Shown here: positions 16,412-23,225 of the stretch, piece by piece
Layout of the letters: each line of letters starts with the position of its first letter
Position numbering within the stretch: the first letter of the stretch is position 1
From: Salinicola salarius
Lineage (GTDB): Bacteria; Pseudomonadota; Gammaproteobacteria; Pseudomonadales; Halomonadaceae
Length of the DNA: 40,369 bases
Direction: 5' to 3'
Assembly (NCBI RefSeq): GCF_003206135.1
Contig: NZ_PZJT01000003.1
Location: 1 to 40,369, forward strand
The notes under the pieces: model-generated
Databases searched by the model: none
Told to the model about the DNA's origin: nothing
The model's input: only the letters and a program-made list of their open reading frames with translations
Translations under genes and position numbers: made by a program

Positions 16412-16457
16412 ATGGTGGGCCCAGTAGGACTTGAACCTACGACCAAGGGATTATGAG
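16412..16457 (-). other. attL: 46-bp copy of the tRNA 3' half
   Basis: The 46 bases are identical to 29093-29138 at the other end of the prophage. They correspond to the anticodon loop through the 3' CCA of the tRNA-Ile2(CAU) gene read on the minus strand. The 5' half of the tRNA is absent here, so this is the displaced host fragment left by integration. Confidence 0.92.
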
Positions 16458-16810
16458 AGGTATCCGCTGCGTCCCGCGCTGGCTGGTTTTCTTCTAATTC
16501 AACCGCTTAGCGACCGTCGCCAGCTAGCTGCGTACCACTATGGCTAGTGGCGATGGACACAATGTGGTCAATGCATTATGAGAGTGCCCCAGCTCTGGTT
16601 CAGATTTTTACATTATAACTGAAACCCCTGAGTTAAATTATTTAAAAGCATCTGATTGCTACACATTGCTTTAGTGTTGCGCCCCGTGTGGTTAATGCTT
16701 TGTATTACAGACGCTATTATTCATATTGCTTGAGTTCTTGAGTGCTTAATAACCACCTAGGACTCCGTTGCCACAGAGATATTTAACCACCACACACGCG
16801 AGCATTAAAA
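16458..16810. other. prophage left-end non-coding region with inverted repeats
   Basis: No gene is seen in 353 bp. It holds imperfect hairpins: CGCCAGCTAG near 16515 pairs with CTAGTGGCG near 16545. CGTGTGGTTAA (16685-16695) is partly complementary to TTAACCACCACACACG (16783-16798). In the circular phage this region joins the attP site and the integrase end, so it may contain an origin or packaging hairpin; this is inferred from position. Confidence 0.35.
16561..16602 (-). other. possible degenerate tRNA(CAU) fragment
   Basis: Read on the minus strand, the D-stem to anticodon part looks like a tRNA: AGAGC, GGGG, AC, TCATAAT, TTG occur in the order seen in the intact tRNA-Ile2 but with insertions and changes. 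The decamer ATTATGAGAG (plus strand, 16575-16584) also starts the sequence after attL at 16451-16460. It may be a decayed tRNA piece from an older integration. Confidence 0.25.
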
Positions 16811-17821
16811 CTAATCGCCCACAATACTTGTAAAAAGCACAAAAGAAACCACTGAAACAAGAACAGAAACTGCCAACAACTTACTTTTCCTGTAGCTAGG
16901 GGATGACTCCTCAAAATTTAAAACCTTTCCTTTAAAGAAGTTTTCGACAGCTGGGTAGATAACCTTCTCTTCCCCATCCTTGTGTTTTTCTTTGTAATCT
17001 TTAATATCTTTGTCACTATTAATCCAATGCGCAAACTCACAGCTATCTTTGTAATATCCATCAAGCGTAGATTTTAATGCCTCGGCTTTATCATGACTAT
17101 CATCTGCTTCCAATAGGAAGCACTTATAGCTCAATAAAAAGGTGTTGTAAGATACCACGAGCCTGTTTCTAAATATCTTAACCTCTGTAATTGATTTTGC
17201 CCAATCAATTTGATGGTCTCGAAGTATCTGGTAATAATCATCTAAATCTTTTTTCCGTTGCGACAGCAGTTCCCTCTCCACCTCCATTTGTGAAGAACTA
17301 TTAAAAGAACCGGCATTATCAATGAACGCTCGCCTCATGTTTGTATAATTATCGCTCTCCTCATCATATTCAGCCTTACAAGACTTGTATGCTTTGTCAG
17401 CGTCTCTACTAACAAAGACTTTCAACTTATATTCCGTTGCTCCTTCAAGAAACTCATAAACTCTTTGGCTTAACAAATCCCTTACCCCTTTCCTTTCATC
17501 TCTAAGCTTTGACTCTTTAGTAGTCTCAACGCTTAGATAGCCAAATGCGCTAGCTAAAACAGCACCACTTATGATAGTTAAAGAGGAAATTTCCACACCC
17601 AATGTGACTTTAAGCAGCCAGCCATAAATACAACCATTAACGACACTTATAAAAACTATGAAAGATGCAGAATCATTCCAAGGATCGATAAAAAAGCTTA
17701 TTCTTTTGTAAAAAAAACCAAGCATTCCCGCCTTGTAAAAAACAAGAATAAATAGCGAAAAGCTATAAATCGTCCAAAAAATAGGAGTAGTACTTAAAAA
17801 GCTAAAAGTTTCTATAATCAA
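16811..17821 (-). CDS. four-helix membrane protein of unknown function (prophage cargo)
   Basis: A 336-residue protein with three N-terminal membrane segments (about 13-36, 50-72 and 78-98), a long charged, largely helical cytosolic or periplasmic region (100-305) with coiled-coil character, and a C-terminal membrane segment (about 312-333). Codon use is strongly AT-rich, unlike the core phage genes. It overlaps the upstream DUF2726-like gene by 20 bp, so the two are translated together. It lies beside the attachment site on the strand opposite to the phage late genes, the usual place of lysogenic-conversion or exclusion genes in Pf-type prophages. No family is recognised; a membrane effector or superinfection-exclusion role is a guess from position. 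Confidence 0.75.
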   Translation of the reverse strand: MIIETFSFLSTTPIFWTIYSFSLFILVFYKAGMLGFFYKRISFFIDPWNDSASFIVFISVVNGCIYGWLLKVTLGVEISSLTIISGAVLASAFGYLSVETTKESKLRDERKGVRDLLSQRVYEFLEGATEYKLKVFVSRDADKAYKSCKAEYDEESDNYTNMRRAFIDNAGSFNSSSQMEVERELLSQRKKDLDDYYQILRDHQIDWAKSITEVKIFRNRLVVSYNTFLLSYKCFLLEADDSHDKAEALKSTLDGYYKDSCEFAHWINSDKDIKDYKEKHKDGEEKVIYPAVENFFKGKVLNFEESSPSYRKSKLLAVSVLVSVVSFVLFTSIVGD

Positions 17822-18404
17822 CTTCTTTACCTTTTCTTAGAACTTTATAAACTGTCATCATAGGATCAATTTCAGCCTTCCAGCATGCTTTATCAAGGAA
17901 AGCATTAAGCGCTTCCCTATCCTCTCGACCATGACGTTCATTATTGAATTCGATGAGTTTCATTAATATCATCGACTTCCTGTCGAAAATCAAAAGGCCG
18001 AAATGCCACTGTGAAACCTGCCGAAACAGAGCCATCCATTCGCGGCTGCGTTCTTTATAGAGGGCGGTGTTGGGCTGGATGACGTCGACCACGCGGACCT
18101 GACAGAACACGTAGTGTGTCTCGCCATACTTGTACTGCAGGACTTTGAACAGCATCTGCTCGGGTCCGGTGAGCAAGCGCCTCTTCTTCACATAGGCGTC
18201 GCCACGTTCGATCAACTCGGCCGCCGTGACTTTCGTTGGTCGCTTGCTGGCCTCGCCTCGATAGTCCTTCTTGAAACCGCTAACGATGGCCCAGTAAACA
18301 AGCCTTCTGAATAAGCCATTTAGCGTTGCCAGGAAGGCGATGCCTGCGATGCCAACCACCAAAAAGGCAATCGCGACGTACGCGATCAGATCGTTTAACT
18401 GCAT
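17802..18404 (-). CDS. DUF2726-like protein with N-terminal membrane anchor (prophage cargo)
   Basis: A 200-residue protein. One membrane helix (about 7-30) is followed by a basic linker and a domain resembling DUF2726 (about 75-190). The landmarks are LLTGPEQMLFKVLQ, YVFCQVRVVDVIQPN, SREWMALFRQVSQWHFGLLIFD, LIEFNN and the AFLDKACWKAEI end. In the family the segments read DFVL and IELDD, which resemble the active site of PD-(D/E)XK nucleases. Here the Asp is replaced by Gly (HFGLLIF) while the Glu remains, so catalysis may be lost. It overlaps the downstream four-helix gene by 20 bp. Membrane-tethered nucleic-acid binding or a sensor role is possible; function is unknown. Confidence 0.75.
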   Translation of the reverse strand: MQLNDLIAYVAIAFLVVGIAGIAFLATLNGLFRRLVYWAIVSGFKKDYRGEASKRPTKVTAAELIERGDAYVKKRRLLTGPEQMLFKVLQYKYGETHYVFCQVRVVDVIQPNTALYKERSREWMALFRQVSQWHFGLLIFDRKSMILMKLIEFNNERHGREDREALNAFLDKACWKAEIDPMMTVYKVLRKGKEVDYRNF

Positions 18405-18544
18405 TCTTTCCCCCGATGCCCGTTACTGCTTCTTAGCTGTATCTCAGGTTCATCGGTAGATCCTTAGGATTCTTGAGCGTCTAACGCGCCCTTTCCCTGG
18501 TCCCGCCCATCACTGATTCCCTGTTCCCTGGTACCAACGTTCGG
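18405..18544. other. short gap upstream of the cargo pair
   Basis: About 140 bp between the repressor gene and the cargo genes, both on the minus strand. It contains a CCCTGGTCCCGCC/ATTCCCTGTTCCCTGGTACC run of C-rich short repeats (CCCTGGT twice) but no clear promoter. The cargo may be transcribed from here or by read-through from the repressor. Confidence 0.3.
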
Positions 18545-18850
18545 CTACTCGCCTCGCGACCCGGTATCCGTTCCTGTCGGCTTAAGCGATTGCCGTGCCT
18601 TCTCTATATCAGGGCTGATCTGTCCGACCTCCTCTATGGTCTGGTCGTTCATCAACCACATCGTGTACTGCGGGTAAACGGCCGTGATCTTCCGCATCAC
18701 CTTGAATGACGGCTCGTTCCGCCCGTTCTCCACATTTATCAGCGTCTGCTTCGGAATCCCCGTCAGATCACAAAACGCCTGACGCCCAAGCTCTTCCGTC
18801 TCTCGAATCTCACGGATTTTTTCGCCAATAGGGCTTGACGTGTGTTCCAT
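18545..18850 (-). CDS. XRE-family repressor of the prophage
   Basis: A 101-residue DNA-binding protein with a Cro/C1-type helix-turn-helix in residues 8-65 (IGEKIREIRETEELGRQAFCDLTGIPKQTLINVENGRNEPSF; recognition helix around PKQTLINVENG) and a short C-terminal tail. It is divergent from the excisionase-like gene with a perfect dyad between them, which is the layout of the Pf-phage immunity switch. ATG 18850 is chosen because the domain begins directly after it; the open frame continues upstream but has no domain and crosses the control region. There is no clear Shine-Dalgarno, as in several leaderless phage repressors. Confidence 0.88.
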   Translation of the reverse strand: MEHTSSPIGEKIREIRETEELGRQAFCDLTGIPKQTLINVENGRNEPSFKVMRKITAVYPQYTMWLMNDQTIEEVGQISPDIEKARQSLKPTGTDTGSRGE

Positions 18851-18871
18851 ATGGGCTATATTCCATTTGAG

Positions 18872-18889
18872 GTATCCCAAAAGGGATAC
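18872..18889. promoter_or_regulatory. operator between repressor and excisionase genes
   Basis: A perfect inverted repeat GTATCCC (18872-18878) and GGGATAC (18883-18889) around AAAA. It lies 22 bases before the repressor start and 70 before the excisionase-like gene, the natural place for the lysogeny switch. Repeated TTCCAT strings at 18845 and 18861 add possible half-sites or -10 elements. Confidence 0.65.
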
Positions 18890-18958
18890 ACCAATCTCTG
18901 ATTTTGACTGTAACAGCCCAAAACATACCACAGCGACCCAAAACGAGCCGATACGACA

Positions 18959-19165
18959 ATGGAAAAGAATAGCGCGCCCCAGGTCCCGGCCAATGTGCCA
19001 GTCATGACCATCGAGCGTTTCTCTGAACTTTCCGGGCTTTCCTTTGACACCATCAAGGGCCAGCTCCAGCAGGGCAACCTGCCGCTTTTCAAGATCGGCC
19101 GTCGTCGTATGGTCAACGTCGCCCTCCTGACTGCCGAATGCCTCCAATCGGAGGACTGGGCATGA
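18959..19165 (+). CDS. excisionase/HTH control protein (Xis-like)
   Basis: A 68-residue protein with a MerR/excisionase-type winged helix: MTIERFSELSGLSFDTIKGQLQQGNLPLFKIGRRRMVNVALL covers helix-turn-helix and wing. Pf phages carry a similar small regulator (XisF4) that promotes excision and switches on replication genes. It is the first gene of the plus-strand early operon, divergent from the repressor, and overlaps the next gene by 4 bp. Confidence 0.8.
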   Translation: MEKNSAPQVPANVPVMTIERFSELSGLSFDTIKGQLQQGNLPLFKIGRRRMVNVALLTAECLQSEDWA

Positions 19166-19899
19166 TCCAGGTCACTTTCGCTTACCTCATGCCGGACCAG
19201 CCCGCCCATGGCACCGGCTTTCATCTGGATGGCGAATACGCCGGCTACATCGGCCAGGACGCCAACGGCGACCACTTCGTCTACTTCTATCGCCCGTTCT
19301 GGCACAACACCCGCATCCGGGAGGCTCGCGGCTATGTCATGGTCACCGGAACAACTGGCGCTCTATCTCTTGTTCGCCGCCTCGTTGCTCGTCTGGCCTA
19401 CCGGCAACTGACCAGCACCGCTCGCGCCGCCCTCAAGTTTGACTGCCAATCTATCTGGTTCCGTCGCGTACTGACCGACCGGGATCTCCAGCGCACTCTG
19501 TTCAGTGTCTACGTCGACCAGCGCACCTGGAACGATCCCTCCAGGGCCAACGCAAAAAGCGATCACGCGTTCACTCCTGAATGCGCATCGCAAAAGGAAG
19601 GGACCCCGAGCCCGTCCATCAAGGCCGTGGCCCACGTCTACCCCGCGCTCTCCTACAACCTGATCCATTACACCGATGGATCGACGCGACGCGTCACAGC
19701 CCAAGACATTCAGGCTGGAGCCGAGCCCGCTCCCGCCACCCCAGCGTTCCCTTTGGCCCGTGCCGCCTGCCCCGTCTCCCTGATCCCGCAGGCATCGACC
19801 CCGACACGGGCCCTTTTTCTTCCCGAAGCGATCACGCGTTCACTCCTGAATGCGCATCGCAGCAATGCAGCAACCACCACCACGAGGAACACCCAATGA
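19162..19899 (+). CDS. inovirus early protein, function unknown
   Basis: A 245-residue protein starting MIQVTFAYLMPDQPAHGTG. The N-terminal 130 residues look folded (aromatic, with a FDCQSIWFRR segment); the rest is Ala/Pro/Thr-rich with a second folded-looking stretch AHVYPALSYNLIHYTDGSTRRVTAQDI. It overlaps its neighbours on both sides by 4 bp (ATGA), so it belongs to the early operon. A 36-bp hairpin sequence occurs twice inside it, read in two different frames, which suggests that these sites are selected as DNA or RNA rather than for protein. No family is recognised. Confidence 0.7.
   Translation: MIQVTFAYLMPDQPAHGTGFHLDGEYAGYIGQDANGDHFVYFYRPFWHNTRIREARGYVMVTGTTGALSLVRRLVARLAYRQLTSTARAALKFDCQSIWFRRVLTDRDLQRTLFSVYVDQRTWNDPSRANAKSDHAFTPECASQKEGTPSPSIKAVAHVYPALSYNLIHYTDGSTRRVTAQDIQAGAEPAPATPAFPLARAACPVSLIPQASTPTRALFLPEAITRSLLNAHRSNAATTTTRNTQ
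19557..19592 (+). repeat. 36-bp hairpin repeat, copy 1
   Basis: Exactly identical to 19826-19861. It folds into GCGAT-CA-CGCGTTCA, loop CTCC, TGAATGCG-C-ATCGC: 13 base pairs with one small internal loop and one G-T pair. Here it is read as DHAFTPECAS. Confidence 0.9.
19826..19861 (+). repeat. 36-bp hairpin repeat, copy 2
   Basis: Exact copy of 19557-19592, 269 bp away. It is read in another frame of the same gene (ITRSLLNAHR), so protein-level selection cannot explain the identity. Confidence 0.9.
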
Positions 19900-20102
19900 C
19901 CACCGCGAAGAAACAACCCGTTCGCGTGTTCCTGGATCAGACCGACCACTCTCGGTTTCTCGTCCAGGCTGGCACCAACAAGCTCACCCCTTCCGCCCTG
20001 GGCGAACGCCTCATGCAGTACGGCTTGGCCCAACTGGAGCGCGGCGACCTCACGCCGCTGGAAGGTGCCACCACCCCGGCCCGCCCGGAACCGGGGCGCT
20101 AA
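19896..20102 (+). CDS. small phage protein, possibly ribbon-helix-helix
   Basis: A 68-residue protein. PVRVFLDQTDHSRFLVQAG followed by TPSALGERLMQYGLAQLERGD has the strand-helix-helix rhythm of Arc/CopG-type DNA-binding proteins, with a Pro/Ala tail. It starts in an ATGA overlap with the gene before. A regulatory role is inferred only from the fold impression. Confidence 0.6.
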   Translation: MTTAKKQPVRVFLDQTDHSRFLVQAGTNKLTPSALGERLMQYGLAQLERGDLTPLEGATTPARPEPGR

Positions 20103-20104
20103 TC

Positions 20105-20458
20105 ATGTTCCTGCCTGCCCGTCACCCGTCGCCCATCGGTCGCACGGCTCCCCAGGCCGGAACCGTGGGCCCCGTCATACCCTGCGCAGCACGGGTTGAC
20201 GGGGCCCGCGGGATCGGCCGCCGTGCATCACGACCGATGGCACGCGGTGTCGGGTGGGCAGACGCCTGCCCGGAGCCCCGAGTTCTGAGGGAGCGGGCCA
20301 AGCGGTGTCTCCACGGGCGCGCCTACGGTCACGCCGCGCTCCTCTACGCCCAGGCGGAACACCTAACCCGGATGCTCGATCCCGAGTCGTCCGACTTGTC
20401 TGAGCTAGTCGTACTCGCTCGCCACTGCCACACCCTGGCAACCAAGTACCAACGCTAA
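20105..20458 (+). CDS. small phage protein of unknown function
   Basis: A 117-residue basic protein. The N-terminal half is Pro/Gly/Arg-rich and probably disordered; the C-terminal half (RVLRERAKRCLHGRAYGHAALLYAQAEHLTRML...) is helical. It starts 2 bp after the preceding stop and ends 13 bp before the ssDNA-binding protein gene, so it is part of the same operon. No family is recognised; codon use is like its neighbours. Confidence 0.6.
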   Translation: MFLPARHPSPIGRTAPQAGTVGPVIPCAARVDGARGIGRRASRPMARGVGWADACPEPRVLRERAKRCLHGRAYGHAALLYAQAEHLTRMLDPESSDLSELVVLARHCHTLATKYQR

Positions 20459-20471
20459 AAGGAATCCAATC

Positions 20472-20822
20472 ATGGCCATGATCAACACCATCGTCGCCCG
20501 CGTCTCCGGCGCTTCCCGCTACGAATTCGAAGGCCGCAAAGGCGGCAAGGTCAGCATCATCGACGAAGTCGACGCCGACAACGAAAACCAGATCGGCATG
20601 CAGAACTCCGACATGTCCGCCGACTTCGGCGTGGTCGACCAGATCCGTAACGCCGGCGTCGAACTGCCCTGCAACCTGGAACTCGACGTCGAACTCCGCA
20701 TGGTTCGCGCCGGCCAGAACCGGGCGCAGACCACCTCGCTGCACGTCATCGCCGCCCGCCGTCCCAAGGGCGCCGGCTCGGCACCGACCAGCAACGCCAA
20801 GCCCGAACCGGCCAAGGCGTAA
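20472..20822 (+). CDS. single-stranded DNA-binding protein (pV/Pf ssDNA-binding type)
   Basis: A 116-residue protein placed and sized like the inovirus gene V product, which coats newly made single-stranded phage DNA before assembly. The core (about 1-100) is beta-rich (TIVARVSGASRYEFEGRKGGKVSIID, CNLELDVELRMVRAGQNRAQTTSLHVIAA), and the acidic/Pro-Ala tail (PKGAGSAPTSNAKPEPAKA) is typical of ssDNA-binding proteins. It has a good AAAAGGAA ribosome binding site, implying high expression. It is followed by two tiny coat protein genes and pVIII, as in Pf and Ff phages. Confidence 0.82.
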   Translation: MAMINTIVARVSGASRYEFEGRKGGKVSIIDEVDADNENQIGMQNSDMSADFGVVDQIRNAGVELPCNLELDVELRMVRAGQNRAQTTSLHVIAARRPKGAGSAPTSNAKPEPAKA

Positions 20823-20851
20823 CGCCACACCAGGATAACGAGGAGCCACCC

Positions 20852-20950
20852 ATGACCGCAGAACAGTTCGATCAACTGTGGCTCCTCACGTTTTGTACCG
20901 GACTCGTCCTCTGCTTCGGGCTCGGTGCAATCAAGGGTGGCCAACGATGA
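20852..20950 (+). CDS. tiny minor coat protein, pVII/pIX-like
   Basis: A 32-residue hydrophobic peptide: a short polar start (MTAEQFDQ), one membrane helix (LWLLTFCTGLVLCFGLGAI) and a basic end (KGGQR). It lies between pV and pVIII with AGGAGCC upstream, exactly where gene VII/IX lie in Ff-type phages; those proteins cap the end of the virion that leaves the cell first. Confidence 0.75.
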   Translation: MTAEQFDQLWLLTFCTGLVLCFGLGAIKGGQR

Positions 20951-21054
20951 GTTCCGCAACGCTCATCGGCTACCTGCTAGCCGCCTACGCCCTCGGTTGG
21001 GCGTGGGGTAAATCAACACTCGCATTCAAACAATTCATGGAAAAAACCACATGA
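20947..21054 (+). CDS. tiny minor coat protein, pIX/pVII-like
   Basis: A 35-residue peptide with a hydrophobic helix (ATLIGYLLAAYALGWAWG) and a basic, polar C-terminus. It overlaps the tiny gene before it by 4 bp and the pVIII gene after it by 4 bp (ATGA at each junction), so all three are translationally coupled. Size and place match the second Ff end-cap gene. Confidence 0.75.
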   Translation: MSSATLIGYLLAAYALGWAWGKSTLAFKQFMEKTT

Positions 21055-21320
21055 AAACTCAACTGCAAAACGCTGTCGCTCGTACCCGCAACATCGCCAA
21101 GTCCGTCTCCGGCAAAGCCGCCCTGATCGGTGCCGGTACGCTCGCAGGCACCACCGCCGCCATGGCCTCCGAAACCGGCTCCGCTGCCTCTGCCGCGTTC
21201 ACCGAACTGCAAACGCAGGCCAGCGACATGGCAAGCCAGGCCTGGCCTATCGTCACCGCCGTCGTCGGCTCGCTCCTGGCGATCGGACTGTTCAAGAAGT
21301 TCGCCAACAAGGCCACCTAA
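21051..21320 (+). CDS. major coat protein pVIII
   Basis: An 89-residue precursor. A signal peptide of 39 residues ends in TTAAMA, leaving a 50-residue mature protein, the same length as in M13. The mature chain has an acidic start (SETG), an amphipathic part (AAFTELQTQASDMASQAW), a membrane helix (PIVTAVVGSLLAIGL) and the basic FKKFANKAT end that faces the DNA. The pattern AAF-x-x-LQ...AW...GLFKKF parallels the M13 coat protein closely. A strong terminator follows. Confidence 0.95.
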   Translation: MKTQLQNAVARTRNIAKSVSGKAALIGAGTLAGTTAAMASETGSAASAAFTELQTQASDMASQAWPIVTAVVGSLLAIGLFKKFANKAT

Positions 21321-21378
21321 GTCGGTGGTTCAACCGGCCCCGATTCCCGCCCACGGCGAACACCGGGGCCGGTCAATC

Positions 21379-21404
21379 AAGGGGCCTTCCGGGGCTCCTT
21401 TTTT
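21379..21404 (+). terminator. terminator after the major coat gene
   Basis: AAGGGGCC (21379-21386) pairs with GGCTCCTT (21393-21400), one G-T pair included, around a 6-base loop, followed by a T run. It sits between pVIII and pIII, where Ff phages have their central terminator, and would keep coat mRNA abundant relative to downstream genes. A further GGCCCCG/CGGGGCC pair lies just upstream. Confidence 0.82.
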
Positions 21405-21415
21405 GTTGGTGATTT

Positions 21416-22864
21416 ATGAAAAAAATCATTCTCCTGCTTTTATTGTGCTTTGCTTTTTTCTCTTCTGCTAATGCGTTTGCTGACGGATCTGTCGACCATT
21501 ATCTTCAATATAGTGAAGATGATGATTGCTCTACTGTTTCACCTGCTCATGGCATTGAGCAGCTTACGCTTCGTTATCCGAATAACGTTATTGTTTATAC
21601 CGGCATTTCGTTTTATGATAACTACCATAGCCGCATACGCTGTAAAGTTTCTGCTGCTATATATAATCCAGATACTTTTGACTTTAGTTCACAATCGCCG
21701 TCTGATATCTACAACTATGTATTCACCGATGAACAATGCCAATCCGCTTATGGCGGTTCTGGCGATATCAATGGCCTTCCTTCTAATTTTTCGCCCGGTG
21801 GAACGGTTTCTACGGGTGCTTGTGAGATTACCGATGCCGATAACGCGCTAGTTTGTTCTGTTAATCCTGATGGTACTAAGCAATGTCGCAGCGAACATTG
21901 GTTTGCTACTTCTACGGGTAATGATAACTCTATCGATGGTTCGATGTCTCTCGTTACATTTGACGACGATTCATTATTTACGCCTACTGACGATCCTAGT
22001 TCGTGTTCGGGCGGTTATTATAGTTCGGGCGGTAACTCGTATTGTTATAACGGGTCGCCGGATAACTCGGATAATATTGAAACCTTTGATCCCCCTGGGG
22101 GAACTGACGATAGCGATGGCGGCTCTACTGGCGGCGATTTAGGCGGTAGCACGGGCGGCGATAGCGGCTCCGGCGGCACCGATGGCGGTTCCGATACCGG
22201 TGGCAGCACGGGCGGCGGATCAACAGGCGGCGGCTCTACTGGTGGCGGCTCGACAGGGGGTGACAGCGGCTCGGATGACTCGACCGGCGATGACGGTGGT
22301 TCCGATAGCGGTGGCTCGACCGGTGGCGATTCCGGATCGGGCGGTTCGACGGGTGGCGATTCCGGCACCGATGACGGTACCGACGATGGCGAGGGGCTGG
22401 ATGGCGTCATCGATGCCATCGGCAGTGTTCGCAAGGCCATCAACGATGGTTTTGATGGCCTTGTTGACAAGTTAAGCCAGCATACTGACGACACTATCCA
22501 AAAGTTTGCTGATGCTGCGCCTAGTCAAGCCGATTATGACGCTCAGTTCGGTAGCAAGGCGGATCATGAGACTGAACTTGAAGAGCAGCTAAATGAAAAC
22601 GCGGGTGAGCTGACTCAATTAATTGACGGTTCTGGTTCTGAGTTTCAACAATGGTACAACACCCTCGGCGGTTATTTCGGCAGTTATTTTCCCACGCTTC
22701 CTAACCAGTCTTGTACCCCTCTCGTTTTTGGTGCCGGAAAACCCTACAGCTTCACTATCTCATGTGACATTTTTGAAATGATTCGGCAGGCACTTGGATG
22801 GATTCTTGCCGTATTTACTGTATGGGTTGTGCTTTCCACCATGTTTAGTGCTCGACCTAACTAA
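21416..22864 (+). CDS. adsorption protein pIII-like (minor coat)
   Basis: A 482-residue virion tip protein. The signal peptide is residues 1-22 (MKKIILLLLLCFAFFSSANA). A Cys-containing N-terminal receptor-binding part (23-215) follows, then a long Gly/Ser/Thr/Asp linker (about 225-330; repeats of GGSTGGDSG), a predicted helical C-terminal domain (330-455), and a membrane anchor near 460-478 that ends SARPN. This is the pIII architecture: N domains bind pilus and TolA, the C domain releases the virion. The gene is AT-rich except in the linker, unlike the GC-rich genes on both sides, pointing to exchange of the host-range module. It follows directly after the terminator, with its own ribosome binding site. 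Confidence 0.85.
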   Translation: MKKIILLLLLCFAFFSSANAFADGSVDHYLQYSEDDDCSTVSPAHGIEQLTLRYPNNVIVYTGISFYDNYHSRIRCKVSAAIYNPDTFDFSSQSPSDIYNYVFTDEQCQSAYGGSGDINGLPSNFSPGGTVSTGACEITDADNALVCSVNPDGTKQCRSEHWFATSTGNDNSIDGSMSLVTFDDDSLFTPTDDPSSCSGGYYSSGGNSYCYNGSPDNSDNIETFDPPGGTDDSDGGSTGGDLGGSTGGDSGSGGTDGGSDTGGSTGGGSTGGGSTGGGSTGGDSGSDDSTGDDGGSDSGGSTGGDSGSGGSTGGDSGTDDGTDDGEGLDGVIDAIGSVRKAINDGFDGLVDKLSQHTDDTIQKFADAAPSQADYDAQFGSKADHETELEEQLNENAGELTQLIDGSGSEFQQWYNTLGGYFGSYFPTLPNQSCTPLVFGAGKPYSFTISCDIFEMIRQALGWILAVFTVWVVLSTMFSARPN

Positions 22865-22877
22865 GAAGGAGGTTTTT

Positions 22878-23225
22878 ATGCCTGCTGCTCTTGCCGCTGT
22901 ATGGGCTTCTTTAGTAGGAGCTATAACTGAAGGCAATTTTCTTGCCCATGTTTGGGTCTTCAGTATCAAGATGTCCCTTCGCCTAGCCTTGTTTATGATC
23001 AAGGTTGGCGCCTTATTGATTATTATCGGTGTCATTGGCAATGGTGTTCAAAGCGTCTTGGAAGGCTTGAATGTCTCTTTGCCTTCTTTCCTTCAGGACG
23101 GATTGGCTCGCATTCTTCCTGCGGATTTCTACTTTTGTTTGTCCGCCATTATTACGGCTAAATTATTGGTTTTTGCCTTTAATGTATCTAGCCGTCTCAT
23201 TTCCATGTTTATGGCTGATTTCTAA
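22878..23225 (+). CDS. pVI-like minor coat protein (DUF2523 type)
   Basis: A 115-residue protein with three hydrophobic segments (about 5-25, 32-60 and 85-108), the usual look of the inovirus pVI/DUF2523 proteins that join pIII to the end of the virion. AAGGAGG lies 7 bases before ATG 22878. Its stop and the zot start share one base (TAATG), so translation is coupled. Like pIII it is AT-rich; the two probably travel together because they must fit each other. Confidence 0.8.
   Translation: MPAALAAVWASLVGAITEGNFLAHVWVFSIKMSLRLALFMIKVGALLIIIGVIGNGVQSVLEGLNVSLPSFLQDGLARILPADFYFCLSAIITAKLLVFAFNVSSRLISMFMADF

Noticed and set aside
18851..19147. N-terminal extension of the repressor frame to 200 residues
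   Set aside because: The extension crosses the divergent control region and the opposite excisionase gene. The helix-turn-helix domain starts right at ATG 18850.
19557..19861. dif/XerCD site as explanation of the 36-bp hairpin repeats
   Set aside because: The sequence does not resemble the 28-bp dif consensus, and the prophage has its own integrase and tRNA att sites.
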